DNA of 64,000 bases, taken from Calonectria ilicicola (lineage: Eukaryota > Ascomycota > Sordariomycetes > Hypocreales > Nectriaceae). Shown piece by piece: positions 47,325 through 58,393 of the stretch (positions within the stretch are counted from its first letter, which is position 1; every line of letters begins with the position of its first letter). Under the pieces are notes generated by a model that saw only the letters and a program-made list of their open reading frames with translations, had not been told where the DNA came from and did not search any database. A program made the position numbers and the translations under genes. Location: NCBI GenBank assembly GCA_020809705.1, contig CP085831.1:5270001-5334000 (forward strand). The letters are read 5' to 3'.

Positions 47325-47743
47325 TCAGTACAAATAAAAAAGTTTTCGGGCTTTGAGCAAGAATGCAGCGGCTGCAAATGCGCTTAAAGCTGTGGTGGCG
47401 ACCAAAGTATGAGTTCCAAAACGCGTTTCCTCAATGACCCTTCCAATGCTTTTCTTGCCTTGAAGGACTTTCTCTACCTCTGGGTCACCTGAAATTTCGT
47501 AGTCAGACCAGTCGACCTTGGAGATCATCTTCTGATACTCTATCACTGTGCCACTCCAGTTGTTAGTAACCAGACCATCTTCAGTCTTATACCAGCTTTG
47601 ACATTTAGGATCGGCAAAGGAAGATGATGCCAATGCTTGCTGCAACTCCTCATTCCATTCTTTGACTTTCTCCGCCCTTGGTACGATGGAAAGTGCCTGC
47701 CCTTTTCCCCGAGCCTCAAACACTTCTTTTATCAGTGTCAAGA
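47325..47743 (-). pseudogene. Baeyer-Villiger monooxygenase, 3' fragment beyond the retrotransposon
   Basis: This is the last 137 codons of the monooxygenase whose first part lies at 54580-56150. It starts at the TSD copy (47739-47743) and reads on in the same frame with the codons that follow ILTLIKEVFEARG, ending at a stop at 47325. There is no internal stop or frameshift. The C-terminus has a hydrophobic stretch (TTALSAFAAAAFLL) that could anchor the enzyme in a membrane. With no start of its own and a retrotransposon upstream, it should not be expressed as a functional enzyme. Confidence 0.9.
47739..47743. repeat. Target-site duplication, left copy (CAAGA)
   Basis: CAAGA directly abuts the left LTR and is repeated directly after the right LTR (54580-54584). 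A 5 bp duplication fits LTR-retrotransposon integration. Confidence 0.92.
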
Positions 47744-47918
47744 TGTGGAGACTAGTTGTGGCTGGCCTCGATGGCCTCACGGCCTCAATGCGTTGTCGCA
47801 GCCCCACAGCCAATTGGGGCTGGACCTAGCTATAAAACACATAGTTGACTGCTCTTTATTTTATAGGAATTAAGGCTCTTTCAATCTCTCGTTATAACCT
47901 AATGACCAAAGTGTGATA
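47744..47918 (+). repeat. Left (5') LTR
   Basis: 175 bp, starting TGTGGAGAC and ending GTGTGATA. Compared with the right LTR it differs at about 20 sites, all transitions. It carries the A/T state at only about three of them, so it is the less mutated copy. Confidence 0.92.
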
Positions 47919-47931
47919 GTTATGAGCCTGG
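47919..47931 (+). other. Primer-binding site, initiator tRNA-Met half-molecule type
   Basis: GTTATGAGCC directly after the left LTR is the complement of the anticodon arm of initiator tRNA-Met (GGCTCATAAC). Copia elements of Drosophila and some fungi prime from this internal part of that tRNA. The match was judged from memory of the tRNA, and the bases after the tenth are less certain because of RIP. Confidence 0.5.
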
Positions 47932-50900
47932 GTGGCTATATAAGCTAGTAACTTTTACTATTATATTTTATATTTAGTTAAATAGATTAGATAATATTTT
48001 TTTTGGTTATTTTTTAATATTAGATATAATAGTTATTATTATTATATATTTAAAATAATTATTAATATTAGTATTATAAGTATTTAAAGATTTTTAATTA
48101 TTATTAAATTTTATTTATTAAAGTAATAGATTAAATAGATCTTTATATTAAAAAATTATATATAAAGTTTAAAGTTTTAAAAATATATTAATTTTAATAA
48201 AGAAAATATAATAAATAATTTAAATATTATTTTTAATTTAATATTCTTTAATAAAATAAAGAAAAAGATAAAAGATAAATAAAAGGAAAAGAAATAAATA
48301 AGTATATTATAAAATGTAGATATTATTATAAAATTAGGAATAAAGCTTAAAATAATTAATTTTAAGTTTATTATCTTTAAAAAAAGAGCTTAAAAAAATT
48401 AGTTTTATATACTTAGATTATTAAGATTATTAAGAAAGCTTATTATTAAGAAATTATTAATAAGATTATTAAATAATATAAAGATTATATTACTTATAAG
48501 CTTATTAAAGCTTTTAAAGTAAAATTTATATTAAAAGAAAATAGTATAATTAATAAGGTAAGATTATATTATATAAATTATTTAAAGAATATTAATTATA
48601 TAAATTAAAAATCTAAAATTTAATATATAATTTAAAATTTAATCTAAATTTAAGATAATATTTATAATATTTTTAAGATTAAAGGAATATTTATTATTTA
48701 TAATTTTCTTTAAGTAATTAATACTTAGTTTACTTCTTTTTAAGTATAAAACTAATTAGATTAATTTATAAAAAGAAGTTAAGAAATAAGTAATTAACTT
48801 ATTTAAGAGTTATAAAAATATCTTTCTAAGAGTTATTTTAAGCTAGTTAAATTCTAAGTATATAGGCATTTATATTATACTAGGAGACCTCTTAGAGATA
48901 TAGTAAATGGCCTCTTTTAAGAGCCCTAAATATCTATATAATAGAAAATTTTATAAATTTATAGTAGTTAAGTGTATATATCTTTAATATGCACTTATAG
49001 GAGATTTTAATTTTAAGCTTAATAAGAAGTTAATAAATAAGAACTATATTTATATATATATATAATTTTAGGAGTTTAAATAGAATAAGCTTTATAAGGA
49101 GATAATATAAAAAGATTAAATATTTATTATAATAATTATAAAAAATAATAAATAAAATATTATTTTATTAATTATTATTATTATAATTCTTAATTTAATA
49201 TTATTATATATAGTATAAAAAGTTATATTAATATTTATAATATTAAAAATAGCTTTTTACTTACTTTATTAAAGTATACTAATTAATAATTATAGTATTA
49301 TTTATTTAATTAATTTAAAGGAATGGCTTGTAAAAGGATCTTTTATATTAGAAAAAGGAGGCTATATAGAGGTAAGTTTAAGCTAGTTTCTAATTATAGG
49401 AAAAGGTAAATATATATTAAAGAATTTATTTAAAGATTTAATTAGTGCTTATATAGTTAATTTAGAGCTTAATAATATTATTATAGTAGAAAGATTTTAT
49501 ATTAATATTATATTAGAAGCTTATTTAAGGGAGATTAAAGTCTAGTATTATAGCTTTAATTACTCTTTATATTTTAAAAATTTAAAATAGAATATTTTTT
49601 TAATTAAGTATAAATATATATATAATATAATAATTCTTTAATATAAACTAATTTCTATTTACTTATTAAATTAATTAATATTTAATAATATAATTTTAAT
49701 TAATAATATAGATATTTAATTAATTATTATTATATTAAAAAATAAAAAATAAAGCTTTATTTATTAATTTAGATCTTTAAGGGACTTTTTAAAGTTAAAG
49801 GAGGATATTAAGAAGCTATAATATAAATAAGTAGGGTACCTTAGAGCTATAGTATTAAAGGAGCTAGTAAAAAGAATTGTAATATGTAAATTAAAAAAAC
49901 TATAAGGATAGATTATAAGATTTATACTTAAATGTATATAAAATAGATTATATTATATAGGTAGTTAGATTATTGTTTACTAAGGCTATTTTAGTATATT
50001 TATTAGGATTTGTAAGATTACTTTAGAGGATATAATAGCTTTAACTAGCTTCTAATTATAAAAAATAAATATAATAGTATATTCTATATATAATTTATTA
50101 TTAATAAGTAGGGAATTATTATATTTAATAAGTTATTTTAATTTAAGAGCTAGATTAAGAGGTAATTTAGTTTTTTAATATATATTATTAGATATAATAA
50201 TAAGATTACTACTATTATAATTAAAGATTTAATTAAATATTAAAAATGGGTGTATAAATAAGGTATAGATTTAGAGCTCTCTTTACTAGAGACCTATAAG
50301 CTAAATAGTACTATTAAATATATAGATTAAGAAGTAATAAATAAGTCTAATATAATGCTTAATAGAGCAAAACTTCTAATAAAGCTATAGCTAGAGAGTA
50401 TTAGAATAGCTATATACTTATTTAATATATTATCTTTAAAGATAAGAAATTGGATGTTCTTACTTAAGAAATTAGATATATAGTTTAGGCATTATGCTTC
50501 TTTATTAATAAGAGAGCTTATAATTGACTTAAGGCCTGATTAGAATAATATATATGTATATAATTATTATATTTATCTTTTAATTAAAGATAGGGTATTA
50601 GGCTAATAAAAGAAAGATATAAAAGTTAGCCCTAGAGGCTATATAAGGTATTTAGTAGGATATATAGCTTATAATATATATTATATATAAATACCTTAAT
50701 TTATAAAGATTATTATAATTTAAAATATATAATTTAATAAATATATTAATTATAAACTAGATAAACTAAGCTTAGCTAAGTATATAATTATTTAATTTAA
50801 AGATTAGGCTTTTTAAATTAAAGAGAAAATTGATGATAAGGTAATATATAAGGGATCTTTATAAGGACTAATATCTATAAATTTAAACTCGAAGGTAGAG

Positions 50901-52054
50901 ATACCTATAAGCACAGAAATAACCACTTAAAGTACAATAAAAGATACTAAGCATATATTTAGTTAAATGCCTATAGGACTTTAAATACTAGAATAAACTC
51001 TAGAATTAAAAAATATATATTTAAGAAGTATAATAGAAATTTAATAAAATATAAGTTAAATATAATAAATAAAGATAAATACAATAAATTAATTATTAAT
51101 AGAATAATTTATAAGTTTAGAGGTATATATATCTAAGATAATAAATAAATAATTAGAATAATTAAAGTAAGCAATAAACTAACTAATAAATAAGGTAGTA
51201 GAGGAAATAATAATTATATTATTATTTAAGCTACTAAAGTTTATAATTATTATTAATATTAGTATACTATAAAGTTAGAAATAGAAATTAGGACCTATAT
51301 ATAGAAGAGGTAGAGATTAAAGGTAAGATTAATTAATTATTTAAATACTTATAAGTATATAAATATATTATTATTAAGCTTAAAGAAATAATATAAGGTA
51401 AAATTAAAGAATTTTAATATAATAAGATTATAATAAGGATTTAATATTAAATTTCTTTATAATTAATTATTATAAAATAAATTATATAGATTTTAAAAGT
51501 ATTTAAATTATATTTATAATACTTATAAAAGTAATAAAGTAAAAGGAAGTTACTTGGATTAATATAGCATTAAATTGCCCCAAGCTATACCAAGATAACC
51601 TTCTTAAGCCCCTATAAAACTAAAGAGAGATAATAAAATATTTATTAAATAAGCTATTTATTTAAATAATATATTAAAAGATTAGTATCTTAATTAAAAA
51701 GAAATATAAAAAGAAATAAAGCATATAAAGATATAAATTAAATCATTATTACTTAAATAGATCTTTACTTATAAATTTAATTAAAATAGATATCTTAAAT
51801 AATATAAGATAAGATTATATATTTAAAATAATTTATAAAAAAGCTTTATAATTAAAAGTATATATATTATAATACTTATAATATAGTTATTTTATATAAT
51901 TATTACTTTAATTACTTAATTTAATCTAGAAATCAAGTAACTTAATATTATTAATATCTTTATTAATATAATAAGAAGTAAAAATAATATATTAATTATA
52001 TACAAATTATTAGATAGATTTAAGTAATTAAATAAGTGTATAGAGCTAGATTGA

Positions 52055-52216
52055 GCTCTATATAGTCTTAGAGACTTACTCTAGCTATAGTTTAATAAGT
52101 TTATTTTAATCCTTAAGAAGCTAAGAATAGAAGCTAGTTTAGAAGAGCTTTATCTATTTTATATTAAAGCTTATAATATATTTATTATATTCTTTATAAA
52201 TAATATTTTAATATTA
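52055..52216 (+). other. Reverse-transcriptase remnant in the retrotransposon
   Basis: One frame carries two successive RT landmarks about 40 codons apart, as in copia elements: an LYGLxQ-like run at 52058-52099 and a VDD-like run at 52196-52207 (ATA AAT AAT ATT). Every departure I noticed is a G-to-A or C-to-T change. Described as a remnant only. Confidence 0.65.
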
Positions 52217-54391
52217 TATTATAAAAATAATATATTTATAATATTAAGAATAATAAAAGATATTAAGAAAATATATAAAATCTTAAATAAAGATAATATA
52301 TAATAGTTCTTAAATATAAAGATAATTTAAGATTATATAAAATATAAGATATATCTATCTTATAATTTATATATTAAGAAAATAACTATAAAATTCAAAT
52401 TAGATATTATAAATACTTACTCTAGTATACTAATTCTAATAATAAAGCTAGCCAAAAGGCAAGATTAAGTAATTATATAAGAAATAAAGATATATTAAAA
52501 AAAATTAGTTCCTTACTATATATAGTAATAATAATTAAACCGGATCTTATATTTATAGCATTATCATTATCCTATTTTCTCACTAACCCAAGTTAGGAGC
52601 ACCAAAATACTACTAATCAAGCTATTTAATATCTCTTTATAACATAAAGCCTTATAATTTAATATAATTAGAGCAGTAAATTGTAGGCTATAGTAATCAC
52701 TAGTAATACCTCTTTTACTAATAACTCTAAAATATAAAGATCTTTATAAGGCTATATAATAAGCCTATTTAGTAGACTAGTTATATAGAAGGCCACCTGC
52801 TAAGCTACTGTAATTATATTAATAATAGAGGTAGAAATATTTACTTTAGAATATATTATAAAAAAATAATTAGTTTAAAGTATTTTTTTAGTAAAATACA
52901 CTTTAATCTAAAAGTAGATTAGAATCTATAGTATAATAACCTTTAAATTATATAACTTATTATTAAAAAAGGCAGCCAAATAATAATCTAGCTATAGTAT
53001 ATTAATATTATAAATATATAATTATATTAAGAGTATAAAAAGGGCTCCTTTAAGATAATTTATCTAAAAATAAAGCAAATGCTTATTAATAGGCTTACCA
53101 AAGTATTATTATAATAGTATTTTAAATAATTTTAAGTATTATTAAATATAATAAACTTTAATTAAGTAAAATAAAAATAATATATAAAGAAAAATAATTT
53201 ATTAAATTAAGCTTATTTTAACTTTTTCTTAAATAATATTTAAAACTATTAAATTATATACTATATTACTTTTTAAATATACTTTAAATAATAATAATAT
53301 TTATAAATTTATTAAATAAAATATAAATATATAAATATTATTTCTCTAAATTATTAATAATATTTTAGGATTTTCTTTTATTTATTTTTTAAATAATTAT
53401 TTTATTAGTACTTTACTTAAAAAACTTAAAACTTTTATTTAAAATCTTTATAAATAAATAAAAAGTATATTTTATATAAATTATTATTTATATAATTAAT
53501 TAATATAAAACTTTAAATAAATTAAATAATACTTACTTACTTAGTATTTCTTATTATTTAAAATAATAATAAAATAATATATTAAAAGTATAAATATTTA
53601 ATAATTATTTATAAATTAATAATAAAGTATAAAATTAGTTAATATAAATATATTAAAAATAATATTAATAATTACTTACTTTATAAATAATATAATATTT
53701 AAAATATCTTTTTATTATATAATAATTCTTAAGCTAGCCCTTTCTAATAATAATAAAATATAAGTAATTCTTATAAAATAAATTAAATAATACTTTTAAA
53801 GTATTAAAAACTAAAAATTAAATATAAAAAGAAAAGTTTAAAGTGCAAGAACCTAAAGTCTTAGCTTAAGAATTAGAAGTTCTAGGCTTAATAATTTAGG
53901 TATATTATAAAATATAAATTAATTATATAAAATATAGAAAGTAAGTATAAAAATATTTATAAATATATATTTAAAAGTAAATAATAAAGAAATTTATATT
54001 AATTTAAAATTAGATCTTTTAATAGTAGTATATTAGGAATAAATAATAATAGATTAGAATATAATATTAATAAATATAAATAAAATTATTATATATATTT
54101 ATAAGTAAAAGAAAGAAATCTTAAATTATTATATTAAAGTTAAAAATAAATAAAAAAGAAAGAAATAAAATTATAAATATAAGAAATTATAATATTTATA
54201 AACTTTAATTATATTAAATTATAAATATTATTTAAAATTAAATTTCTTATACTTTAAAAAATATAACTTTATAATTATCTTTAAAATATTATTTTAAAAA
54301 ATAATTTTAATTATTATATTTATTTATATAAAATTATAATAATAAAAATAAAACTATTTATAATATTTAATAGTTTATAATAATAAATTAT

Positions 54392-54404
54392 AGAATAAGA
54401 GGTA
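54392..54404 (+). other. Polypurine tract
   Basis: AGAATAAGAGG, mostly purine, lies immediately upstream of the right LTR. It supports plus orientation of the element. Confidence 0.45.
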
Positions 54405-54579
54405 TATAAAGACTAGTTGTAGCTGGCCTTAATGGCCTTATGGCCTTAATACATTATTATAGCCCCACAGCCAATTGGGGCTAGACCTAGTTATAAAACA
54501 CATAGTTGACTGCTCTTTATTTCATAGGAATTAAGGCTCTTTCAATCTCTCGTTATGACCCAATGACCAAAGTGTGATA
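54405..54579 (+). repeat. Right (3') LTR
   Basis: 175 bp, the same length as the left LTR and colinear with it without gaps. It starts TATAAAGAC where the left copy has TGTGGAGAC. About 17 of 20 differences have the A/T state here, so it was hit harder by RIP. Confidence 0.92.
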
Positions 54580-54584
54580 CAAGA
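54580..54584. repeat. Target-site duplication, right copy (CAAGA)
   Basis: Direct repeat of 47739-47743. On the minus strand it reads TCTTG and is part of the monooxygenase codons for Ile-Leu. Confidence 0.92.
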
Positions 54585-56150
54585 TATATCGAGTTTGAGC
54601 CTCAATCATAAGAATAATGGAATTATGGCCTAAATTTGTGTTAGGTCCGTAGAGCATTCCGAAATTTGGAATTTTTTCCGTAGTAATGCCATAGAGCGCA
54701 AAGGCACCATTTGCCCACATATTGCTCAATAGCTGTTTTTCTGAGCCATATATTTCAATTCCATGAGTGAACTCCCTCGTTTTGAACCCAGTTGCATAGA
54801 TGATAAGATCTAGGTTGATTTCTTCTCCATCATCGTCGGGTCCTTTTTTTAATATAATACCCTTATCTATAATTTTCCGAATTTGCCCAGTCTCCAATGC
54901 AACATTCGGGAGACGTAGTGTTGAGTAATAGTCATCACTAAGAAGTATTCGCTTACACCCAGGAGGGTAATTTGGTGTTAGAGTTTTCCATATACTGGGA
55001 TTGTCCGGCAGCTCCGACTTGATGAAATTTCGACAGAACTCCATTATCTCAGATGACTCGGCAGAGTTTCGTTGAATTAACGACCGGAAATAAGCTTCTC
55101 TGCCATCCATAACAGTGGCCCTTAGACGATTCAGCAGAAATGGAACCCGTCTTAAAAGAGTCCTCTTCCATTTCGGCACATCTTCATTCATCCTCGGAAT
55201 GATCCAGTTGGGCGATCGCTGGAAGATTGTCAAATGAGACGCCACCTTGGCTACTTCTGGAACTATTTGCACTGCAGTTGCACCTAACTTGAAGTGTTAA
55301 CAGTCATTCTGGAATAATGGGAGTTACATGATACTTACCATTCCCAATGATACCCACACGCTTACCATGTAGGTCATAGCTCCAGTCCCATCGAGCAGAA
55401 TGCATGATTTTCCCTTTGAAACTGGATTCGCCGGCGACTTCAGGCCAATGTGGGTCATTAAGCTGCCCAAGACCAGCAACTAAAAAGTTTGTATCAATGG
55501 TATGGGCCTCGCAAGCTTCAGCATCCTTGCCTACCACCTGGACGGAGACCTTCCATTGTTTCAAGTCTTGGTCCCATCTTGCTCCAGTTACTTTTGAATT
55601 GAATCGCACAAATTTATAGAGGTCATATTTCCTAGCTACACCTCTGATATAATCCTAAGTTTAGAATCAGCATGCAGCGACGTATTGGAGGCAAATAAAG
55701 AACGAGGCCTGGATGATCTTACCAGTATCTCCTCTTGCTCTGGGAACAGTCTGGACCAATTTGGGTTCTGTTCAAATGAGAAACAGTAAAGGTGTGATAG
55801 AACTGTCCCGAGTATCAGTAATTCATGTCGAATGACTTTGATAGCCCCGGTATGGCCAATGACTTACTATCACAACAGCATCCTGGATAAGCATTGTCTT
55901 TCCAAGTTCCGCCGAAACCCGTACCTTTCTCAAGAATGACAAAATCTTCAATTCCTTCCTCTAGCAATTTGATGGCCATGCACATTCCTGTAGCAAGACT
56001 GTCAGCCTATTGGTCCTCGGGTTCGCCTCGCAGGGTCCAACTATCGATCACCCGGATCTCACCTGAAAAACCCGCACCAATTACTACCACACCTGATGTG
56101 TTAAAGGTGTGATACTGGGCAGTATTGGTTGTTTGGTGACCGTGATGCAT
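54580..56150 (-). pseudogene. Baeyer-Villiger-type FAD monooxygenase, 5' part, split by a retrotransposon
   Basis: Exons are 56150-56063, 55987-55868, 55802-55723, 55654-55339 and 55283-54580. The motifs of an FAD/NADPH Baeyer-Villiger enzyme are intact: FAD GxGxxG (GAGFSG, residues 25-30), GGTWKDNAYPG, the fingerprint FKGKIMHSARW (FxGxxxHxxxW), the NADPH Rossmann IGNGATA across a splice, and IIYATGF. Coding breaks after ...EAQTRYIL at the CAAGA duplication. It then runs for eight codons into the LTR and stops. The remaining 137 codons are at 47325-47743 in the same frame, so the original protein was about 573 residues. No other stop or frameshift is present. The enzyme would insert oxygen next to a ketone to give an ester. 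It lies in tandem behind the hydrolase gene. Confidence 0.9.
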
Positions 56151-56793
56151 TATTTTCGTTCGCAATAGAATCAGATGTCAGGGATGAGATGGTATTCGTG
56201 CCAATGAGGAGGATTGCAGCCTGACCAACAGGCTGTACAACATGTAGTTGAAGAGAGATGGAGACATATATTTGAACTTCATCTGTGATTAGAGGATAGT
56301 CCTTTCATCTTTGTTAGAGAAAATATTGTTGCCATCAATGACACACCAAAGTGTTATGTCACCCTTTCTAATGATGCTGTGACAAATCTGCACGGACCAG
56401 GCAAATGGACAATACATCACACTCAATCGGTATTTCCTGTTTTGGTAAACACCTCGGCACAGCACAGCATCGATCATATTGGTGCGGTGGTCCGAGATTG
56501 TCTAAATCAGCAAGCGTCAATTACGCAACGACTATTGTTTATCCCTTATATCTGCGTAATCAACAAGGAGGTGACTGTTGTAAGGTTTGATACTTGGTCT
56601 GACTCCAATCAACTGGCGCGATCCTTTCTGTAGGGTAGGTGGGTTGAGGGATGAAAAGACACTTTCAAGCAAATTAATTTTTCATTCCAACCACAGTGAG
56701 TTTTGCTGATTATAATAATAAAAAGAATTAAGTGAATAAATTTTGAATAAGCATCACTTATTTATTGCTAAGAAAAATAATGATATTATCTCA
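56151..56793. other. Spacer upstream of the split monooxygenase
   Basis: Contains the promoter of the monooxygenase and the 3' flank of the hydrolase gene. Open frames here are short and unrecognised. Confidence 0.45.
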
Positions 56794-57651
56794 CTACTCA
56801 ACCCACGTAGCGGCATCAAGGAGCACCTGAGTCACCTCATCCGGGAGGCTCAACATAGGCACATGGTCACCGTCTGTCTCAACTAATTTAATATTTGCAC
56901 CTTTCTTTTGGGCTACTTCACACATATGCTTCTGAATGTCTGGTGATAAGCCGTAATCCCGGCTTGTGGCGAAGTATGTTGTTGGGATATATTTCCACCC
57001 AGCGTACGTCACAGCATCAGAGTAGGACTGGCGAGAGTGGTACCCAATCTTGCTCATGTAATGGTCGGCATCCTCCTCGGAAAGCCTGTTGAAGATCCAT
57101 TTTCCCCCACCTTTCTTGTTGAGTTCCATGTATTCGCCCTGGTGCGATCAGAAGTGTTAGCAATATAAGGCGGGTTACAGCTTCACACATTGCGTGCACT
57201 CCGTGTTACATGCCTGAGGATTCTTCAACTGGTCTGGCATACTCTCCCCCATTATTGATACCACACTATCGCCGACATCTGGGAGGAAGCTTGCCAGCAT
57301 GACTAGCCCAACAACTCCTCCCTTGAGACCACGCTGAGTCCTGTCGGACTTACTCATGCCCTTCACGCCCTCTGACCCAGGAAACCCGCCATACGAATTC
57401 GCAGCCACAACAACGTCGTAGCCTTTGTCTACCCATTCCTTGATGACCCTGTTGACTATAGCGGCATCATGGTACATGGTTGATGCAGGTCGTGCTTCTT
57501 CAGACTCGGGATCTTGGACGCATGTCAACAAGCTGATTTCGACAACTTCATGACCCTTTGCTCGGATCCTCGGTGTTATTTTCTCGTAGACTAAAGGAAA
57601 AGAAAAAGAGCCTGGGATCAGAATGAAAACTGCGCTTTCTTGTGTGGCCAT
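56794..57651 (-). CDS. Alpha/beta-hydrolase (esterase of the salicylate/methyl-esterase type)
   Basis: 269 residues from exons 57651-57187 and 57138-56794. The donor GTGAAG at 57186 keeps the frame; the earlier GT at 57209 does not. The protein starts with ESAVFILIPGSFSFPLVYEKI, the oxyanion-loop strand. The nucleophile is Ser87 in AANSYGGFPG, the catalytic His is H247 in DGDHVPMLSLPDEV, and D216 in SRDYGLSPD is the probable acid. There is no signal peptide, so it is likely cytosolic. Sitting between two Baeyer-Villiger monooxygenases, it is the natural candidate to cleave the ester they form into acid and alcohol. The substrate is not known. It is transcribed away from the second monooxygenase across a 742 bp shared promoter region. 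Confidence 0.87.
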
Positions 57652-58393
57652 GATTGCTTTGAGTGAGTACTTTTTTGTTGGGTTGCGATGCGATATTTTC
57701 TAGCTTGTGTCCGGGAGTGGCCACACGTCAGATTTGGACTGGCTTTAATCTCTTCTATATAAACCACTCTCGGGTTATGTTCATCTTCTTTTCTGCTAAT
57801 GTGTTTATCCAATTCCAGATCCTGCTTGTTTAATGCAGTAAACAGCGAGAGCAGTGTGTCACATCATGTAGGCTAAATCACCAAATCGGGGCAGATTAGT
57901 GGCTGGGGCATGGATATGACTGGGCCGTAAACTTATGTGTCAGAATCCACATTTGTGCAGACTAAATTACGTTCTCCTTTCTTTTACACTCTACAGATCA
58001 TGGACGTAACGATGTGCTTCTGAATCATTCGTGGTTAGCGAATCTGGCTGTGGTGCGGGGCTAAGGCTAAATTAGCGGTAAATTTTGCGCCCGTACGGGA
58101 CGGAATTTAGCTACAGTACTGGCCTAACTCTTATGACTGATGAAGCCAAAAATGATCACGTAACAAGCTGTACAGTCAGGCCACACCCTTGGACATCAAC
58201 CCGGATTATAAGGTCTCCGTCGGGTGACTTTCACCAGGTCTTCATGATTGAATATACTGATGAGAACTTTCGTGCAGTTGCGACAAGTACACCCTAGTAC
58301 GTGTACATAAGCCCCATTTACGAAATCCAGGAAGCAGAACTATATACCAATCAACCAAACCAAGCCGCCGAGTCCAATCTAATTTCAGTAATC
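57652..58393. promoter_or_regulatory. Divergent promoter region, hydrolase and second monooxygenase
   Basis: A 742 bp spacer between divergent starts, so both genes may be controlled together. No regulator site could be named with confidence and no gene is seen. Confidence 0.4.

Larger units (their letters stand above)
47744..54579 (+). mobile_element. Ty1/copia-like LTR retrotransposon, RIP-mutated
   Basis: A 6836 bp element with two 175 bp LTRs and a CAAGA target duplication. Its interior is extremely AT-rich and has no open frame of note, as expected after RIP. Orientation is plus: a primer-binding-like site follows the left LTR and a purine-rich tract precedes the right LTR. Pol can still be read in outline. 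At 52055-52099 one frame reads ALYSLRDLL*L*FNK, close to the copia motif ALYGLxQxxRLW with G-to-A changes (Gly to Ser, Trp to stop). At 52178-52216 the same frame reads IFIIFFINNILIL, where copia reverse transcriptases have VDDILI, with Asp-Asp turned into Asn-Asn. The RT position in the 3' half fits copia order (integrase before RT). It lies antisense to the interrupted monooxygenase and is certainly immobile now. Confidence 0.93.

Noticed and set aside
47919..54404. Apparent small frames and possible regulatory structures in the extreme AT-rich block
   Set aside because: The block is the interior of a RIP-mutated retrotransposon; frames are short and full of stops, so none was called as a gene.
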